A program made the translations under genes and the position numbers. Shown one piece after another: positions 1 through 9,677 of a DNA stretch of 64,000 bases; the stretch's first letter is position 1; each line of letters starts with the position of its first letter. Source of the stretch: Streptococcus mitis (GTDB lineage Bacteria > Bacillota > Bacilli > Lactobacillales > Streptococcaceae). The notes below the pieces were generated by a model, which saw nothing but the letters and a program-made list of their open reading frames with translations, made no database searches and was not told the DNA's origin. The DNA is taken from positions 106,408 to 170,407 of the forward strand of contig NZ_WIJP01000003.1 in assembly GCF_009496155.1 (NCBI RefSeq), given 5' to 3'.

Positions 1-2
1 GC

Positions 3-1979
3 TTGACATCTACCATTGTTGAAGTCGGTAGTAAATTATCAGGAAGTTTGTTTAAAGGTTTTGAAAAAGTCGTTGTGACGAGTGCTCCTAAAATTTCATC
101 GATGCTTCAAAGTCTTTTAGACATTGTAGCTCCAGTATTTGAAACTATTGAGAGTGTTGTTGATAAGTTCGGTGATGGATTAAGTAGTGTCTACGATGAA
201 CATGTAGCCCCTGCTATTGACTCTATTGCTAATGCTTTTAACGGACTAATCGACATTATTCAAATTCTTTGGGAAGGAAGTTGGAAGCCTTTTGCAGAGT
301 TCTTGTCTAATACGTTCGGCATCAGTATTGAAACTGTCGCTGATTTACTAGGCGGTATCATACTAGAGGCATTGAAGTTACTAGCTGATACAATTAAACT
401 TGTAGCTGATGGTTTTACTGCTTTTTCTGACTGGTGCAAAGAAAATAAAGAGATTATCTCTGTAATTGCTAATGTGATTGGTACGCTTGCAACTGCATGG
501 CAGGGGATTAAATTCTTGGCGTGGGCAGAACAAGCTGGAGGACTTGCAGGGGCATTCGAACTATTAAGTGGCAAGGTTTCATTTATTGTTAGCGGGATTA
601 AAAGCCTAGGACTAGCTTTGAAAGCTTTGACATTTGATAAATTGGTCAGCTTCGGAGAAACCATCTATTTGAATGCGTTGTATGCAAAAGATTTTGTAGT
701 CAATTCAGGTAAATTGATAGCTCAATTAGGAAAAACTGCTCTAGAACTCGGTAAATCAGCACTAGCTTGGGGTGTTCATGCAGCACAAATGGGGCTTGCA
801 GCAGCGGCAGAAATCGCTCAATCGATTGCAGCAGGAATTGCAGCAGCTGCAACGTGGGCGCTCAATGGAGCTATTGCAGTCTTGACTAGTCCGATAACCT
901 TAGTTATTGCTGCTATTGCAGCTTTAATTGGTGTAGGTGTCTTACTCTACCAAAACTGGGACACTGTTGTCGAGTTCGCTAAAACTGCATGGCAAGGACT
1001 ATCTGATTTTATCAGTGGTATTTGTCAAGCAATTGGCGATTTTTTCAGTGGTCTATGGACGAAACTACAAGAAATCTTTGAGCCAATAGGTCAATGGTTT
1101 AGCGAAAAATTCCAAGAAGGTTGGGACGCAATTGTAAACATCTTCTCTGGTATCGGAGAGTGGTTTTCTGGTGTATTCCAAGGCGCATGGGACGCTATCG
1201 TTAATATCTTCACACCAATCGGCTCATGGTTCGGACAACGTTGGGCTGATGTGACTAATGCGTTGGCTAACATCGGGGCATGGTTTACGGACATGTTCCA
1301 AAAAGCATGGACTGGTCTAACCAATATCTTTAGCAAACTAGGTTCTTGGTTTGGCGAAAGATGGAACGATGTTACAAGTGCTCTTGCAAACGTTTCCGCT
1401 TGGTTCGGAAATATGTTCACTAGCGCTTATAATGCACTCAAGAATGCGTTTAGTTCAATTGGTGGCTTCTTCAGCGGTGTTTGGTCAACGGTTCAAAGTA
1501 TCTTTGTTAACGCTGGACAAAAGGTTGGTAGTGCTGTAGGCGGGGCTTTCAGAAGTGCAGTCAATGCGGTTCTTGGCACTATCGAGAACGTAGTCAATGG
1601 TTTTATTGGCATGATTAACGGAGTTTTGGATACTGTCAGAGGTCTTCCAGGATTAGGATGGGTCGGTAGCGTTGGATACGTTAGCCTTCCTCGTCTTGCC
1701 CGTGGTGGTATTGTTGATAGTCCGACTGTAGCCATGATTGGTGAAGCTGGTAAAGAGGTCGTTATGCCTCTTGAAAATACTGGATTCTTGCAAACTATGG
1801 GGCGCGTAGTAGGTGGTGCGGTAGTCAATGCCTTGGGCGGTGGATTGCCACAATCCGGAGGCTTCAGCGGTAGTGGTGACATCGTCATCATGATTGGTGG
1901 ACACGAATTGGGGCGTGTGGCCATCCAAGAAATCAATCGAGAACAAGAACGTGCAGGACAAGTCTTGCTTAACATTTAG
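3..1979 (+). CDS. Phage tail tape measure protein, C-terminal part
   Basis: The frame is already open at the window edge, so the first codon here (TTG) is not a real start and the N-terminus is missing. Tape measure proteins set tail length and help DNA entry. The visible 658 residues are long, helical and alanine/glycine rich. A hydrophobic stretch sits around residues 270-315. At about 345-500 there is a tandem set of Trp-rich modules (GxWFxxxFxxAWxxIxNIF pattern) built from repeats of roughly 30 residues. The C-terminus carries the LARGGIVDSPTVAMIGEAG motif typical of Gram-positive tape measures. A short distal-tail gene follows 11 bp downstream. Confidence 0.9.
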   Translation: MTSTIVEVGSKLSGSLFKGFEKVVVTSAPKISSMLQSLLDIVAPVFETIESVVDKFGDGLSSVYDEHVAPAIDSIANAFNGLIDIIQILWEGSWKPFAEFLSNTFGISIETVADLLGGIILEALKLLADTIKLVADGFTAFSDWCKENKEIISVIANVIGTLATAWQGIKFLAWAEQAGGLAGAFELLSGKVSFIVSGIKSLGLALKALTFDKLVSFGETIYLNALYAKDFVVNSGKLIAQLGKTALELGKSALAWGVHAAQMGLAAAAEIAQSIAAGIAAAATWALNGAIAVLTSPITLVIAAIAALIGVGVLLYQNWDTVVEFAKTAWQGLSDFISGICQAIGDFFSGLWTKLQEIFEPIGQWFSEKFQEGWDAIVNIFSGIGEWFSGVFQGAWDAIVNIFTPIGSWFGQRWADVTNALANIGAWFTDMFQKAWTGLTNIFSKLGSWFGERWNDVTSALANVSAWFGNMFTSAYNALKNAFSSIGGFFSGVWSTVQSIFVNAGQKVGSAVGGAFRSAVNAVLGTIENVVNGFIGMINGVLDTVRGLPGLGWVGSVGYVSLPRLARGGIVDSPTVAMIGEAGKEVVMPLENTGFLQTMGRVVGGAVVNALGGGLPQSGGFSGSGDIVIMIGGHELGRVAIQEINREQERAGQVLLNI

Positions 1980-1990
1980 AGGGAGGTAAA

Positions 1991-2341
1991 ATGGCACGCT
2001 TAATTATTAATGGGGTGGCTGTTAAGCCTCCCAAATTTTTTCGAGTAGGTATTCAAGATATCGATGGAGAGACTGGGCGCAATGCGAACGGTGACATGGT
2101 GCGTGACCGTATCACGATTAAGAGAAAATTAGACTGTGAATGGGGTATGCTGACTCAGGAAGAAATAAGTCAGCTTTTAAATGCTGTGTCAGCGGTCTTT
2201 TTTGAGGTATCTTATCCTGATCCAGTAAGAGGTCAAACAACAGGGACTTTCTACGTCAGTGATAGGACGGCTCCAAGCTATACCTTCACCGAGAAGTTTA
2301 AACCTTGGTCTGGCGTCAAATTTAATCTGATAGAAAGGTAG
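1991..2341 (+). CDS. Small phage tail protein
   Basis: This 116-residue protein lies between the tape measure and the long tail protein, the usual place for a short tail-tip protein in streptococcal siphoviruses. It starts 11 bp after the tape measure stop with GGGAGG just upstream. The sequence is beta-rich, with a central RDRITIKRKLDCEW segment and an aromatic C-terminus, similar to small tail proteins annotated as DUF6711. That family name is from memory and not certain. No catalytic motif is visible. Structural role inferred mainly from position. Confidence 0.65.
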   Translation: MARLIINGVAVKPPKFFRVGIQDIDGETGRNANGDMVRDRITIKRKLDCEWGMLTQEEISQLLNAVSAVFFEVSYPDPVRGQTTGTFYVSDRTAPSYTFTEKFKPWSGVKFNLIER

Positions 2342-2349
2342 GTTAGAGC

Positions 2350-5300
2350 ATGGATATATTCAGACGACAAAAATTCAATGAAGCTATGTTTGCTAAGAAC
2401 CGTACTCTTGCTATTAGAGTCGGCAATTACCAATCTAGTGACATCAAAGAAGCAAGTTTTGATTATGGCTATATCAAGGGTGACACTTATAAGCCAGGCG
2501 GAACATGTGCAGGCAGCGGTAAAATCATGTTCACAAGAATCATCACTACTTTCAATAAATTAGATAGGATTTACCCTGAAATCGGCCTTTTAGTAGACGG
2601 AGCCTACGAATGGGTCAAAATGGGTGAATATTTCATTAACGATATTGAGATTGACCGCAATCGTAAAACGACCAAGCTTGATTTAATGGACGGGATGTTC
2701 AAGCTTAACCGTGAACATGTAACGGACTTGACTTATCCAGCTGAAATCAGGCATGTAATCAAAGAGATTTGTCTAAAAACAGGTATTACATTAGCAAATG
2801 AATACATGGACATTGCATCCATGAATTACAGAATCGATCAGATTCCCAAAAATAAAAAAATGACATTCAGAGATATTTTGAGTCTTGCTTCTCAAATGCT
2901 CGGGATGTCTTGTTTTTTTAATCGAGAGGGTAAACTCGAAATCAAGGAACTGACTGACTCGGGTATCACAATTACAGCAGATAGCTACTTTATGCACGGA
3001 TTGACCAAGAGCGAGATTCAGTATCAGATAGCTGGTATTTCTTGCAAAAAGGATAAAGAAACACTCACGGTCGGATTGCGTACTGGTCGCTCATTGGAAT
3101 TGGATAATTTATTCATGACTCAATCGATTTTGGACAATCTTTATCACAAAATCAAGGATATTCGATACTATCCATTTAACTTGAACTACCAAGGCCATCT
3201 CTTACTTAATGTGGGAGAATGGGTGACTATCAAGACGAACACGGGTGAGACGTTCAAATCGCCAATATTAAGTCAATCATTCACATTTAAGGGCGGTCTG
3301 CGTGGTCGAATTAGTGCAGACAGTAAAGCTGGTAATGATGCGCAGTATTCATATGCAGGAAGCATAACGAAGAAGATTGTGCAATTCAACGAATTTGAAA
3401 AACAAATCCAAAATCAAATCGAAGAAGCGGATAAAGGTTTCGACCAAAAAGTCGCAAAAATCAAAAAAGATTTTAATGAACAATTCGAACTTGCCAAGGC
3501 CAAGGCCGAAGAAGTCAAGCAAGATATCTCAAGCGAAATCGACAAGAAGTTCCAGTCGTTCGATAATGCAGCAATCAATGAAGCTAGACGAAAGGCAGAA
3601 GAGGCCCTTCGTCAGTCTAGTGCCAATGCATCACTCGCTCAGGAAGCTAAGAATATTAGCGAGCGAGCGAAGACTCAACTTGATAATCTAAAGTCATCAT
3701 CACAGACTGTTATTGAGCAGATTGAGTCGTTCAAGACTCAGTACGGCACTAAGTTAAATGAAGTTAAAAGCACTGCAGATGGTCTGTTTACTAAAATGGG
3801 CGCGGTTGAGACCTACATCAGCAAGGACGGTCAGCGACAAGAGAGCTTGCAACGTTATGCACGAGACGAGAGCGCTCGTCAAGTCAGCGCCGTACGTGAG
3901 CAGATATCCAGAGATTACGTTGGGAAATCAGCTTATCAAGAGGATGTGAGAGGTCTTGAACGTCGATTTAGTGCGATAAGCACGCAGACGAACAATGACA
4001 TGGCTACAAAAATCTCTCAGTACAAGCAGACGGTCGATGGCCGATTTGCAAACCTTACCTCTCAGATAGCTGGAAAGACTAACCAGACGGATTTCCAGCG
4101 AGTTCGAGAGACAAGCCAGCTATATGAGCGCATTATCGGTAGCAACGAGAATGACATTTCGAATAAGGTCGCTCGCATGGCTCTGACGAGTCAGTTGTTT
4201 CAGGTTGAGGTATCTAAGAATGAAGTCCTAAAAACAGTTCAAAGACAAATCGCTGGCTCGTGGTCGGTTCGGAATATCAATAGTGCAGGCGATTTGATTT
4301 CAGGAATCAATCTGGGCGCTAATGGTCAAAATCGTATCGCTGGTAAACTGACTCATATCACAGGCGAGACTCTGATTGACAAAGCAGTCATCAAGTCTGC
4401 TATGGTCGACAAGTTAAAGACCGCTAACTTTGAAGCAGGTTCAGTCACGACTACGATATTAGATGCTGAGGCAGTGACCGCTGACAAATTGAGAGTAGAC
4501 CAAGCCTTATTTAATAAACTTGTAGCAAATGAAGCTTATTTAAGTCTGTTATTTGCGAAACAGGCTTTCATTAATCGTGTTAGAAGTATTTCGATTGATG
4601 CGAGTCAAATAACAACAGGAACGCTAAGCGGAGATAGAATCTACGGAGGGACCATATCAGGTACTACACTGACAGGGCATACGAGGATTAATATTGGTGA
4701 GTATGGCTCACTTGATACTGTTAATGGAGGCTTGCAGATAAATGTGCCTAGTGCAATCAACTCAAAGGATGGATTGGGTGTCCAGTTCATCGGATCTTAT
4801 GGTCGTGGGGAAAATGTCCCTTATGGATTATTCGTTTACAGAGACGATGATATAACACGAGGGGGTACTGCTCTCGATACAGATGAGTTTGTTATGACTG
4901 TACGAGGTTACATCAATACTAAAGGAATAGGTTGGCTGAAAACAGGCAAAGGCAAAGTAGGAAGTGTGACAACAGGAAAATTAGGGTTCTGGCAGTCGAC
5001 CGTTGCGTTAGATTACGCACCAAACGACATTTACTACACATATAATGGTACTGCATATGGCTTGTGGGCTATTATAAAACAAACTTTTTCGGACAGCCGT
5101 TTGAAGGAGAATATTGTTGACTGTAAGCACAAGGCTCTTGATTATATCCAGCAATTCCAGTTCAAGGAATATGACTGGAAGAAGCAAGACGACAGACCAC
5201 GACAAGCACACACGAAGATTGGTTTGATTGCTCAAGAGGTTCAAGCAGTGGATCCTACACTCGTCTATGAAAATGGCGACACGCTGAATCTAGACAATCT

Positions 5301-5376
5301 CAGATTGACAACGATGGCTCTCAAAGCAATTCAAGAATTAAATCAACGATTGGAGAAATTGGAGAAAATAGCATGA
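2350..5376 (+). CDS. Phage tail spike/fibre with C-terminal S74 chaperone domain
   Basis: This 1008-residue structural protein probably forms the tail tip that contacts the host. The first ~330 residues look like the minor structural (tail-associated) fold of Gram-positive phages. Residues ~345-560 are charged coiled-coil (many Lys, Glu, Gln heptads), followed by Gly-rich beta regions. The last ~100 residues begin with SDSRLKENI and end in a Leu-rich helix, the signature of the intramolecular chaperone/peptidase S74 domain, which folds trimeric fibres and then cleaves itself off. Its stop overlaps the next start (ATGA). The start follows a GGTAGG-like ribosome site. Confidence 0.85.
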   Translation: MDIFRRQKFNEAMFAKNRTLAIRVGNYQSSDIKEASFDYGYIKGDTYKPGGTCAGSGKIMFTRIITTFNKLDRIYPEIGLLVDGAYEWVKMGEYFINDIEIDRNRKTTKLDLMDGMFKLNREHVTDLTYPAEIRHVIKEICLKTGITLANEYMDIASMNYRIDQIPKNKKMTFRDILSLASQMLGMSCFFNREGKLEIKELTDSGITITADSYFMHGLTKSEIQYQIAGISCKKDKETLTVGLRTGRSLELDNLFMTQSILDNLYHKIKDIRYYPFNLNYQGHLLLNVGEWVTIKTNTGETFKSPILSQSFTFKGGLRGRISADSKAGNDAQYSYAGSITKKIVQFNEFEKQIQNQIEEADKGFDQKVAKIKKDFNEQFELAKAKAEEVKQDISSEIDKKFQSFDNAAINEARRKAEEALRQSSANASLAQEAKNISERAKTQLDNLKSSSQTVIEQIESFKTQYGTKLNEVKSTADGLFTKMGAVETYISKDGQRQESLQRYARDESARQVSAVREQISRDYVGKSAYQEDVRGLERRFSAISTQTNNDMATKISQYKQTVDGRFANLTSQIAGKTNQTDFQRVRETSQLYERIIGSNENDISNKVARMALTSQLFQVEVSKNEVLKTVQRQIAGSWSVRNINSAGDLISGINLGANGQNRIAGKLTHITGETLIDKAVIKSAMVDKLKTANFEAGSVTTTILDAEAVTADKLRVDQALFNKLVANEAYLSLLFAKQAFINRVRSISIDASQITTGTLSGDRIYGGTISGTTLTGHTRINIGEYGSLDTVNGGLQINVPSAINSKDGLGVQFIGSYGRGENVPYGLFVYRDDDITRGGTALDTDEFVMTVRGYINTKGIGWLKTGKGKVGSVTTGKLGFWQSTVALDYAPNDIYYTYNGTAYGLWAIIKQTFSDSRLKENIVDCKHKALDYIQQFQFKEYDWKKQDDRPRQAHTKIGLIAQEVQAVDPTLVYENGDTLNLDNLRLTTMALKAIQELNQRLEKLEKIA

Positions 5377-5573
5377 ATGAAGCAATCAATCAGCTAGTGT
5401 TACAATCGCTAGCAACTAAACTAGCTAAAAGCGAGTTAGAATCGGCTCAAAATGAGTCGTTCTACCAACTCGCAACAAGTGAGTTAAAAGTAATGAACGA
5501 GGTCTTGGAATACGACCAGGCACTCAAAGAACTTTTCGAAGAAACAAAAGCAAAAATGCAAAAAGGAGAATAG
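5373..5573 (+). CDS. Small phage protein, unknown function
   Basis: This 66-residue helical, Lys/Glu-rich protein overlaps the spike gene by four bases (ATGA), so it is probably translationally coupled to it. It has no signal peptide, membrane segment or recognisable motif. Its position between spike and baseplate genes suggests a small structural or assembly role, but that is inference only. Confidence 0.6.
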   Translation: MNEAINQLVLQSLATKLAKSELESAQNESFYQLATSELKVMNEVLEYDQALKELFEETKAKMQKGE

Positions 5574-5576
5574 AAC

Positions 5577-6203
5577 ATGACACAAACTTACGAATTAGCA
5601 AATGCCCCTTACTATCGTCAACCTGAAAACGTAACGATTGTTACAATCAAGAAAGAACATGGCCAACGCTATAGCTATGAGCAAGCAGGGTTAAGTGGTG
5701 ACCGCACGCATGAAAGTCAGGAAGTGCTTATCCAGGCAGTTCTTGATGTTGTAAAAGCTGAATTAGACCCAGCGAGCGCAATCGTTCAGACACAAGCTAA
5801 ATTGGAAGAAGCAACTCATCAACTAGCTGAAACTAAAGCGAAGCAGACTGCGACAGATGAAGCAGTTAAGCACAATCAAGAAGAAACTGACCGCTATGGT
5901 AAAATCATCCATGCAGTCGTTTTAAATGCCGTAGCAGGCAAGACAATCGCTTATGGAACTATCTACAAGGAATTAGTAGAGTTGATTCCACTTGCTGAGG
6001 TTGGCAAGCATTACATGGCTCATGACTTGATTACCATTGAAGACCCAGCGCACGTTGAAGTGAATGGTGAAGGTAAGCGTGTCTTGGTTCAGCTTAACCG
6101 TGAATTTACTTACAATGGCGAATCTGTCAGCGACTTTGCTCGTAACGGTCGTCTTGAAATGGATGGAACAGGCGCAGCATGGAAGTACGAGCCTAAGGAA
6201 TAG
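5577..6203 (+). CDS. Phage tail/baseplate-region protein, unknown family
   Basis: A 208-residue protein with a good AAAGGAG ribosome site. The N-terminal ~60 residues are beta-rich. Residues ~62-110 form a coiled coil (repeated Gln/Ala/Glu/Lys), and the C-terminal part is mixed. This head-coil-tail plan suits a tail accessory or fibre-connecting protein. The operon position between spike and baseplate genes supports this. I do not recognise a named family with confidence. Confidence 0.6.
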   Translation: MTQTYELANAPYYRQPENVTIVTIKKEHGQRYSYEQAGLSGDRTHESQEVLIQAVLDVVKAELDPASAIVQTQAKLEEATHQLAETKAKQTATDEAVKHNQEETDRYGKIIHAVVLNAVAGKTIAYGTIYKELVELIPLAEVGKHYMAHDLITIEDPAHVEVNGEGKRVLVQLNREFTYNGESVSDFARNGRLEMDGTGAAWKYEPKE

Positions 6204-6212
6204 AGGTGTTTT

Positions 6213-6680
6213 ATGGACGTCTTACAATCAACAGAGCATTTCTTCATGAACGTGCTACCAGTTGCCACGCCGATTGTCGTGGCTTGGTTAGGCTATAAAA
6301 TGCCAAAGAAATCCAAGGAACAGACAGACCAAATCATTTCAGAGTTGAATGATGTTAAAGTTAAAATCAAAGATGTCCAAGAAACTGCATGCGACAGCAA
6401 CGCCAAAATTGACGAAGTTCAAGAGAAGCTGAAGTTACACGACGAGGCGCACCTTGTTACGATGAGGATGCGTCTTGATCGTGATATTCGCAGAGCTATT
6501 CGACGTGGATTTACCACAAAGGATGAGTTCTATGTAGTCGAAAATATGCACAAAAGCTATAAAGCTCTTGGAGGCAATGGCTACATTGACCACTTGTACA
6601 ACAATTTTGAAGCATTGCAGATTAGGGACGACATCTTAGTTGAAGACGAGAAAGGAGCGCAGAATGGCTTATGTTCTTAA
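6213..6680 (+). CDS. Membrane-anchored phage protein with coiled coil
   Basis: A 155-residue protein with an N-terminal hydrophobic segment (about residues 11-28, containing VLPVATPIVVAWLGY), then a basic patch and a long charged coiled coil to ~residue 85. Proteins of this type often precede holins in streptococcal phages, but the function is unknown. The last codons overlap the following baseplate gene start at 6664. Could be an accessory lysis or superinfection protein; the sequence does not decide. Confidence 0.55.
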   Translation: MDVLQSTEHFFMNVLPVATPIVVAWLGYKMPKKSKEQTDQIISELNDVKVKIKDVQETACDSNAKIDEVQEKLKLHDEAHLVTMRMRLDRDIRRAIRRGFTTKDEFYVVENMHKSYKALGGNGYIDHLYNNFEALQIRDDILVEDEKGAQNGLCS

Positions 6681-7143
6681 TTCAACCAATCTCGAACAAG
6701 TGGACGGTGGATTTCTAGTCAAGCAAGGCGATGTGGCTTCCACATTTGCCTTTTCTTTGCTTGATGAAAATCATGAGCCTATTCCACAGCTTGAAGGACA
6801 AGAGGCATCTATCACGTTGACGAGAGGTCAGGAGCAATTACGCAAGACGGCAGTCGTGACTAATGGTGCAGTCGCCTTCAATTTAGGCATGATTTTACCT
6901 GCTGGCACATATCAAATCGAGGTAGTTGTTGCAGGGTATGTATTTCCCAGTGATGCCTTGACTCAAATCCAAATCACAAAATCGGATAAGAATCTGGTCA
7001 CAGAGGAAGTTCATGCTCTTAAGGAGCTGGATATTGCTGAAGAAGTCAAGAAGCAGCTTGCAGGAAAAACTGTAAGTGGTGATGGCATAGTGAGTCAGGA
7101 ATTTCCTGACTTGCTCTTTTACTATAATTTAGGAAAGGTGTAG
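6664..7143 (+). CDS. BppU-like baseplate upper protein
   Basis: A 159-residue protein resembling the N-terminal domain of lactococcal/streptococcal BppU baseplate proteins. These domains adopt a beta fold that fixes receptor-binding modules to the tail tip. Visible support is the segment VKQGDVASTFAFSLLDENHEPIPQLEGQ and the following pattern of beta strands ending in a helix. The start at 6664 is preferred over 6640 because AAAGGAGC lies 7 bp upstream. It overlaps the preceding gene. The next two genes probably supply the receptor-binding modules. Confidence 0.7.
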   Translation: MAYVLNSTNLEQVDGGFLVKQGDVASTFAFSLLDENHEPIPQLEGQEASITLTRGQEQLRKTAVVTNGAVAFNLGMILPAGTYQIEVVVAGYVFPSDALTQIQITKSDKNLVTEEVHALKELDIAEEVKKQLAGKTVSGDGIVSQEFPDLLFYYNLGKV

Positions 7144-7147
7144 AAAT

Positions 7148-7468
7148 ATGGACACAACAAAATTAACGGCATTCGCACAAGCGGTCGGAGTTGACATCAA
7201 GGAATTGAAACAACTGCTTAACGGCAAGATTGACAATGCGACAGTCACACAATTGATTGAACAAGCTAAAACCGCAGTTAAGAACGATATTTTAGGCGAG
7301 GGTGTTCCTGAAAACCTCAATACACTCAAAGAAATCGCTGAGAAGATTGCTGCAATGAGTGGAGATACTGAAGGCGCAGTCGTGCAAAAACTGGCTGACC
7401 TCGGTCGTCGTATTGACGAATTTGCCAATCTTGACTTGGTTGCAACCTATAACGCAGCGAAAGCGTGA
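7148..7468 (+). CDS. Small baseplate linker protein
   Basis: A 106-residue helical protein. Its N-terminus (FAQAVGVDIKEL) is closely echoed by the N-terminus of the next gene (FAQAVGRDVKAL), suggesting both dock on the same partner or arose by duplication. The middle holds an LNTLKEIAEKI segment often seen in streptococcal phage tail proteins. The ribosome site is AGGAAAGG. Five bases separate it from the BppU-like gene. Probably part of the host-recognition device; exact role unknown. Confidence 0.6.
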   Translation: MDTTKLTAFAQAVGVDIKELKQLLNGKIDNATVTQLIEQAKTAVKNDILGEGVPENLNTLKEIAEKIAAMSGDTEGAVVQKLADLGRRIDEFANLDLVATYNAAKA

Positions 7469-7473
7469 TTGTC

Positions 7474-8193
7474 ATGAGCAATTTAGAGGAATTTGCTCAA
7501 GCGGTCGGTCGGGATGTGAAGGCGCTGAACCAAAAGCCTGAACCAAAGCTGACCTTGACAGGAAATACCATCGGCATTGTCGGGGGTAATAATGTCACTC
7601 TACCGATACCGGACAACGTAGGCCATGAAATCCGTGGCACAGGTTCACCAGAAGGACGTATAACAGCCGAAATTGGAACAACCTATGTAGATGTCAATGT
7701 GACTAACGGGGCTCTTAAGTGGATTAAAGAGAGCGGAAATGGTAACATAGGCTGGCGTGTACTGATTGGTGACACAGGTTGGAGGACGTTGAATATCACT
7801 TCAAAATTATGGGACTCATTCGTAAAAATAAGACGGGTTAATAACCTAGTTACTTATCAATTTGGAGGGCTTCAATGGGGATGGTTTGGGGTTGTAAGAC
7901 GTGGTGGTCAAGGCTATATTCTTCAAGAGTCAGATAGAGAAAGAAATTGTTATATCGTCCCTAGGTATAGCATACCTATAGGATTTAGAAGTCCATCGTC
8001 ATTGATTGGTAACATATATAATGACAATGGGATTATATATGGTACATGGTATCTGGGAGGATATGCAGACCAAAATCATTTAAGGTTTCAGTTTTTAAAC
8101 CCTGTACCAACTGACCGAGACATTGGGGATATCCGTGTAAGTGCCATCTCGTATATAACTGACGAGCCATGGCCAACAACATTGCCACAATAG
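7474..8193 (+). CDS. Probable receptor-binding/baseplate protein
   Basis: A 239-residue protein. The N-terminal ~20 residues form a docking helix shared with the preceding gene. The rest is beta-rich, full of Gly, Trp and Tyr, with no catalytic motif, consistent with a C-terminal carbohydrate- or receptor-binding domain. It is the last structural gene before the lysis cassette, a typical position for a host-range protein. The start chosen is ATG 7474, nine bases into the open frame; its ribosome site is weak, so translation may be coupled to the previous stop, six bases upstream. Confidence 0.55.
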   Translation: MSNLEEFAQAVGRDVKALNQKPEPKLTLTGNTIGIVGGNNVTLPIPDNVGHEIRGTGSPEGRITAEIGTTYVDVNVTNGALKWIKESGNGNIGWRVLIGDTGWRTLNITSKLWDSFVKIRRVNNLVTYQFGGLQWGWFGVVRRGGQGYILQESDRERNCYIVPRYSIPIGFRSPSSLIGNIYNDNGIIYGTWYLGGYADQNHLRFQFLNPVPTDRDIGDIRVSAISYITDEPWPTTLPQ

Positions 8194-8206
8194 AAAGGAA
8201 AAACAC

Positions 8207-8551
8207 ATGCAACAAATTAGTGAAATTATCGCAAACGGAGCAGTAAGCATTACAATTATTTTGCTTGCTATCGCAGTTAAAACGTTCAAGGAGTACCTCG
8301 TCAAAGAGGGTGGAGAAAAAGCTGTAAAAATCGCTGAAATTCTAGCTAAAAACGCCGTACATGCAGTAGAGCAGGTAGCCTCTGAGACTGGCTACAAGGG
8401 CGATGAAAAACTAGAACAAGCTCGTGATAAAGTCCGATCTGAGCTTACAAAATACAACATCAGCATGACTGACAAAGACCTTGATACATTCGTAGAGTCA
8501 GCTGTCAAGCAGATGAATGACGCTTGGAAAGGAGATGATGCGAATGTCTAA
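8207..8551 (+). CDS. Phage holin
   Basis: A 114-residue protein with one N-terminal membrane segment (about residues 10-28, [17 protein letters not shown]), then a long charged amphipathic helix, as in LLH-type holins of Gram-positive phages. Holins permeabilise the membrane to release the lysin at the end of infection. It has a strong AGAAAGGAAA ribosome site, and its stop overlaps the lysin start by eight bases, the classical holin-lysin arrangement. Confidence 0.8.
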   Translation: MQQISEIIANGAVSITIILLAIAVKTFKEYLVKEGGEKAVKIAEILAKNAVHAVEQVASETGYKGDEKLEQARDKVRSELTKYNISMTDKDLDTFVESAVKQMNDAWKGDDANV

Positions 8552-9407
8552 GAAACAAGATATGATTAACGACCTCATGGCTCACGCTGATGCAGGGACT
8601 GGGGTTGACTATGATAAGATGTACGGCTATCAATGTGCTGATGTGACGTGCTACGGAATCTACGAGTATTTCGGCACTCGTCTATGGGGAAATGCGATTG
8701 ATTTGCTACGGTCTGCAGAATCAGCAGGCTTGCAAGTCGTATATGGCGCTCAATATCCAAAAGCTGGTTGGTTCTTCGTTAAGAACTTTGTGGCAGGCGA
8801 TGGAGTGAATTATGGCCATACTGGTCTTGTCTATGAGGACTCTGACGGATCTACAATCAAGACGATTGAGCAAAATATTGACGGGAACGCTGATTTCTTG
8901 GAAGTCGGTGGTCCTTGTCGATATAACGAGCGCTCTGTTGATTCGATTGTGGGGTATATCGTGCCGCCTGAAGAGGATGAATCAGGCTGGAAGCATGATG
9001 ACACTGGTTGGTGGTGGCGTCGTAAAGACGGCTCGTATCCTACTTCAAAATTTGAAAAGATTGCAGATACTTGGTATTATTTTGATTCTCTTGGCTATAT
9101 GTATGCTGAGCGCTGGTTAAAACATATCGATGGATATTGGTATTGGTTTGATACTAGTGGCGCTATGGTTACTGGTTGGAAGAAAATTGGTGGATTATGG
9201 TACTACTTTAATCGTGATGGCGCTATGCAGACTGGCTGGGTGAAATACTATGAAAAATGGTATTACCTGGATGCCGTCAATGGCGATATGAAATCGAACA
9301 CATTCGTACCTTACAATGGAGGATACTATCTGCTTCTTCCAGATGGTCGCTTGGCAGATAAGGCTGCATTTACAGTTGAGCCAGACGGCTTAATTACCAC
9401 GAAATAA
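8544..9407 (+). CDS. Phage lysin: CHAP amidase/endopeptidase with choline-binding repeats
   Basis: A 287-residue peptidoglycan hydrolase. Residues ~1-145 form a CHAP domain: Cys in [16 protein letters not shown] is the expected nucleophile and His in [11 protein letters not shown] the expected base. From ~150 on there are aromatic repeats (GWxxxxGxWYYFxxxGxM) of the cell-wall/choline-binding type, ending in [18 protein letters not shown]. That pattern is known in lysins of pneumococcus and relatives, whose teichoic acids carry phosphocholine. Start at ATG 8544 (GGAAAGGAGATG upstream) rather than 8517. Followed by a terminator. Confidence 0.88.
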   Translation: MSKKQDMINDLMAHADAGTGVDYDKMYGYQCADVTCYGIYEYFGTRLWGNAIDLLRSAESAGLQVVYGAQYPKAGWFFVKNFVAGDGVNYGHTGLVYEDSDGSTIKTIEQNIDGNADFLEVGGPCRYNERSVDSIVGYIVPPEEDESGWKHDDTGWWWRRKDGSYPTSKFEKIADTWYYFDSLGYMYAERWLKHIDGYWYWFDTSGAMVTGWKKIGGLWYYFNRDGAMQTGWVKYYEKWYYLDAVNGDMKSNTFVPYNGGYYLLLPDGRLADKAAFTVEPDGLITTK

Positions 9408-9439
9408 AAACAGAAAGACTTTCAAATTAGATTACACCA

Positions 9440-9467
9440 ACCGCAGGCTCAGGCTTGCGGTTTTTTT
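9440..9467 (+). terminator. Rho-independent terminator of the phage late operon
   Basis: A GC-rich stem of about nine pairs (ACCGCAGGC with GCTTGCGGT, TCAG loop) is followed by seven T. It lies 33 bp after the lysin stop and also ends near the 3' end of the opposing HTH gene, so it may serve both directions. Confidence 0.85.
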
Positions 9468-9496
9468 GTTTGCAATAATAAAAACAGTGACCGAAA

Positions 9497-9676
9497 TCAC
9501 TGCTTATCAGTTGTAGCAAATTCATAAAGTTTTTCCGCTGTGAGAAGTGCCATTTTGTCCATGCTTGTTTTTCCTTTTCTGAGGTCAGAAACGGTAGTCC
9601 ACGGAACTCCAGCACCTTGCGAAATAGTAGATGTAGACATCGAACTGTCTAACAATTCTTGAATAACTTTCCTCAT
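9497..9676 (-). CDS. Small XRE-like helix-turn-helix protein of the prophage
   Basis: A 59-residue protein on the strand opposite to the lysis genes. The centre reads ISQGAGVPWTTVSDLRKGK, a clear helix-turn-helix (turn followed by a recognition helix), so it is probably a DNA-binding regulator. It starts one base after the stop of a 24-residue peptide gene and is likely translated with it; AAGGA lies upstream. A similar small HTH gene after the lysin is common in streptococcal prophages. Its target is not known; the palindrome at 10007 is one candidate. Confidence 0.75.
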   Translation of the reverse strand: MRKVIQELLDSSMSTSTISQGAGVPWTTVSDLRKGKTSMDKMALLTAEKLYEFATTDKQ

Positions 9677-9677
9677 C

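Noticed and set aside
1091..1420. Reverse frames inside the tape measure gene
   Set aside because: The Trp-rich coding repeats create open reverse frames; there is no independent start signal.
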